Shown in pieces: positions 63,302 to 64,000 of a stretch of 64,000 bases of DNA. Below the pieces are notes generated by a model. The model saw only the letters and a list, made by a program, of their open reading frames with translations, was not told where the DNA came from and did not search any database. This DNA is from Bradyrhizobium sp. CCBAU 53421 (GTDB lineage Bacteria; Pseudomonadota; Alphaproteobacteria; Rhizobiales; Xanthobacteraceae): contig NZ_CP030047.1 of assembly GCF_015291625.1 (NCBI RefSeq), positions 6,138,001-6,202,000 on the forward strand, in the 5' to 3' direction. Within the stretch, counting starts at the first letter, position 1; every line of letters begins with the position of its first letter. A program made the position numbers and the translations under genes.

Positions 63302-63358
63302 GAGGCATTCTCCTGCGTTGCGCCGGCATCCTATCGCAGGATCATGACTGGGCGGCAG

Positions 63359-64000
63359 TCATCGTCGCTGGTTGTAGACATCGATGCATACGGCGCCCAG
63401 CAGGACGAGGCCCTTGATCACCTGCTGGTAATCGATGCCGATGCCGAGGATCGACATGCCGTTGTTCATCACGCCCATGATCATGGCGCCTACCACAGCG
63501 CCGCCGACCCGGCCGACGCCGCCATAGGCCGAGGCGCCGCCGATGAAGCAGGCGGCGATCACGTCGAGCTCGAAGCCGAGGCCGGCCTTCGGCGTCGCGG
63601 TGTTGAGGCGGGCAGCGAACACCAGCCCGGCGAGCGCGGCCAGCACGCCCATGTTGACGAAGGTGAAGAAGGTCAGCCGTTCGGTCTTGACGCCCGAGAG
63701 CTTCGCCGCCTTGGCGTTGCCGCCGACCGCATAGATCTGCCGGCCGATCACGGTCCGCCGCGTCACAAAACCGTAGAGCGCGATCAGCACCGTCATGATG
63801 ACGAGCACGTTGGGCAGGCCGCGATGCGAGGCGATCAGATAGGTGAAATAGAGCACCGCGCCCGCCAGCGCGATGCTCTTGACGATGAAGAATGCGTAGG
63901 GCTCGACGTCGATGCCATGGGCCTGCTCGCGCGCCCGGCCCTTGGCGCTCGCGAGCACCAGCGCGAACGCCAGCACGACACCGATCAACAGCGAGGTCGG
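63359..64000 (-). CDS. sugar ABC transporter permease, XylH/MmsB-like (5' end beyond right edge)
   Basis: The C-terminal 213 codons of a permease of the ribose/xylose-type carbohydrate ABC importers are visible. The frame runs open to the window edge, so the start is missing. YAVGGNAKAAKLSGVKTERL and ACFIGGASAYGGVGRVGGAVVGAMIMGVMNNGMSILG (in parts) are the conserved core. The long linker (KGRAREQAHGIDVEPY) is a feature of the XylH/GguB-type permeases. It is probably in one operon with the phosphatase-family gene behind it. Confidence 0.9.
   Translation of the reverse strand, partial: PTSLLIGVVLAFALVLASAKGRAREQAHGIDVEPYAFFIVKSIALAGAVLYFTYLIASHRGLPNVLVIMTVLIALYGFVTRRTVIGRQIYAVGGNAKAAKLSGVKTERLTFFTFVNMGVLAALAGLVFAARLNTATPKAGLGFELDVIAACFIGGASAYGGVGRVGGAVVGAMIMGVMNNGMSILGIGIDYQQVIKGLVLLGAVCIDVYNQRR

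Overview
The window looks like a chromosomal segment of a GC-rich alphaproteobacterium, most likely Bradyrhizobium or a close relative in the Nitrobacteraceae. The reasons are strong third-position G/C in every gene, an oxygen-dependent (cobG-type) cobalamin cluster, urt/formamidase and hut operons of rhizobial type, many LivK-type solute-binding proteins, and palindromic intergenic elements of a kind common in that genus. This is an inference from gene content, not a database match. No rRNA, tRNA, insertion sequence, phage gene or CRISPR array was seen. Both edges cut through genes.

Layout. 1-5.4 kb: acyl-CoA metabolism (an acyl-CoA dehydrogenase that runs off the left edge and seems to enter a second dehydrogenase domain, an enoyl-CoA hydratase, a FadR-like GntR regulator, a second acyl-CoA dehydrogenase, an orphan solute-binding protein). 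5.4-14.9 kb: histidine utilisation (hutU-hutH-hutI diverging from hutF-hutC around a perfect 20-bp operator), followed by a three-gene SsuABC/TauABC-like importer. 14.9-25.9 kb: the amide/urea nitrogen system urtABCDE-fmdA-fmdB, diverging from a histidine kinase whose N-terminal half is an NCS1 (cytosine/allantoin-type) transporter, plus its LuxR-type response regulator and a sigma-54-like promoter. 26-30 kb: a redox-stress island made of a LysR-peroxiredoxin pair and an rcl-like set (an RclR-like AraC regulator with two matching cysteines, an AhpD-like CxxC protein and an RclC/DUF417 membrane protein).

30.6-51.6 kb is a nearly complete aerobic cobalamin pathway: cobF, A, B, M, E, L, K, J, I, H, G, N, W, a DUF1636 gene, O, Q, C, D, P, bluB, and the cobalt transporter cbtB/cbtA. 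A cobalamin riboswitch lies on the minus strand ahead of DUF1636-cobW-cobN-cobG-cobH-cobI-cobJ. cobS, cobT, cobU and cobV are absent and must lie elsewhere if the pathway works.

51.6-57.8 kb: a catabolic cluster with two type III CoA-transferases, a GST, a DsbA/HCCA-isomerase-like protein and a solute-binding protein, with a LysR regulator diverging from it. 58-62.2 kb: a LacI regulator, a Baeyer-Villiger-type flavin monooxygenase and a frameshifted solute-binding protein gene. A perfect LacI-type operator lies between the last two. 62.5-64 kb: an inositol-phosphatase-family protein and the 3' part of a sugar ABC permease gene that leaves the right edge.

The least described parts are the transporter-kinase next to the amide operon, the minimal rcl-like module, the LacI/monooxygenase/orphan-binding-protein circuit, and cobK lying antisense inside the cob run.
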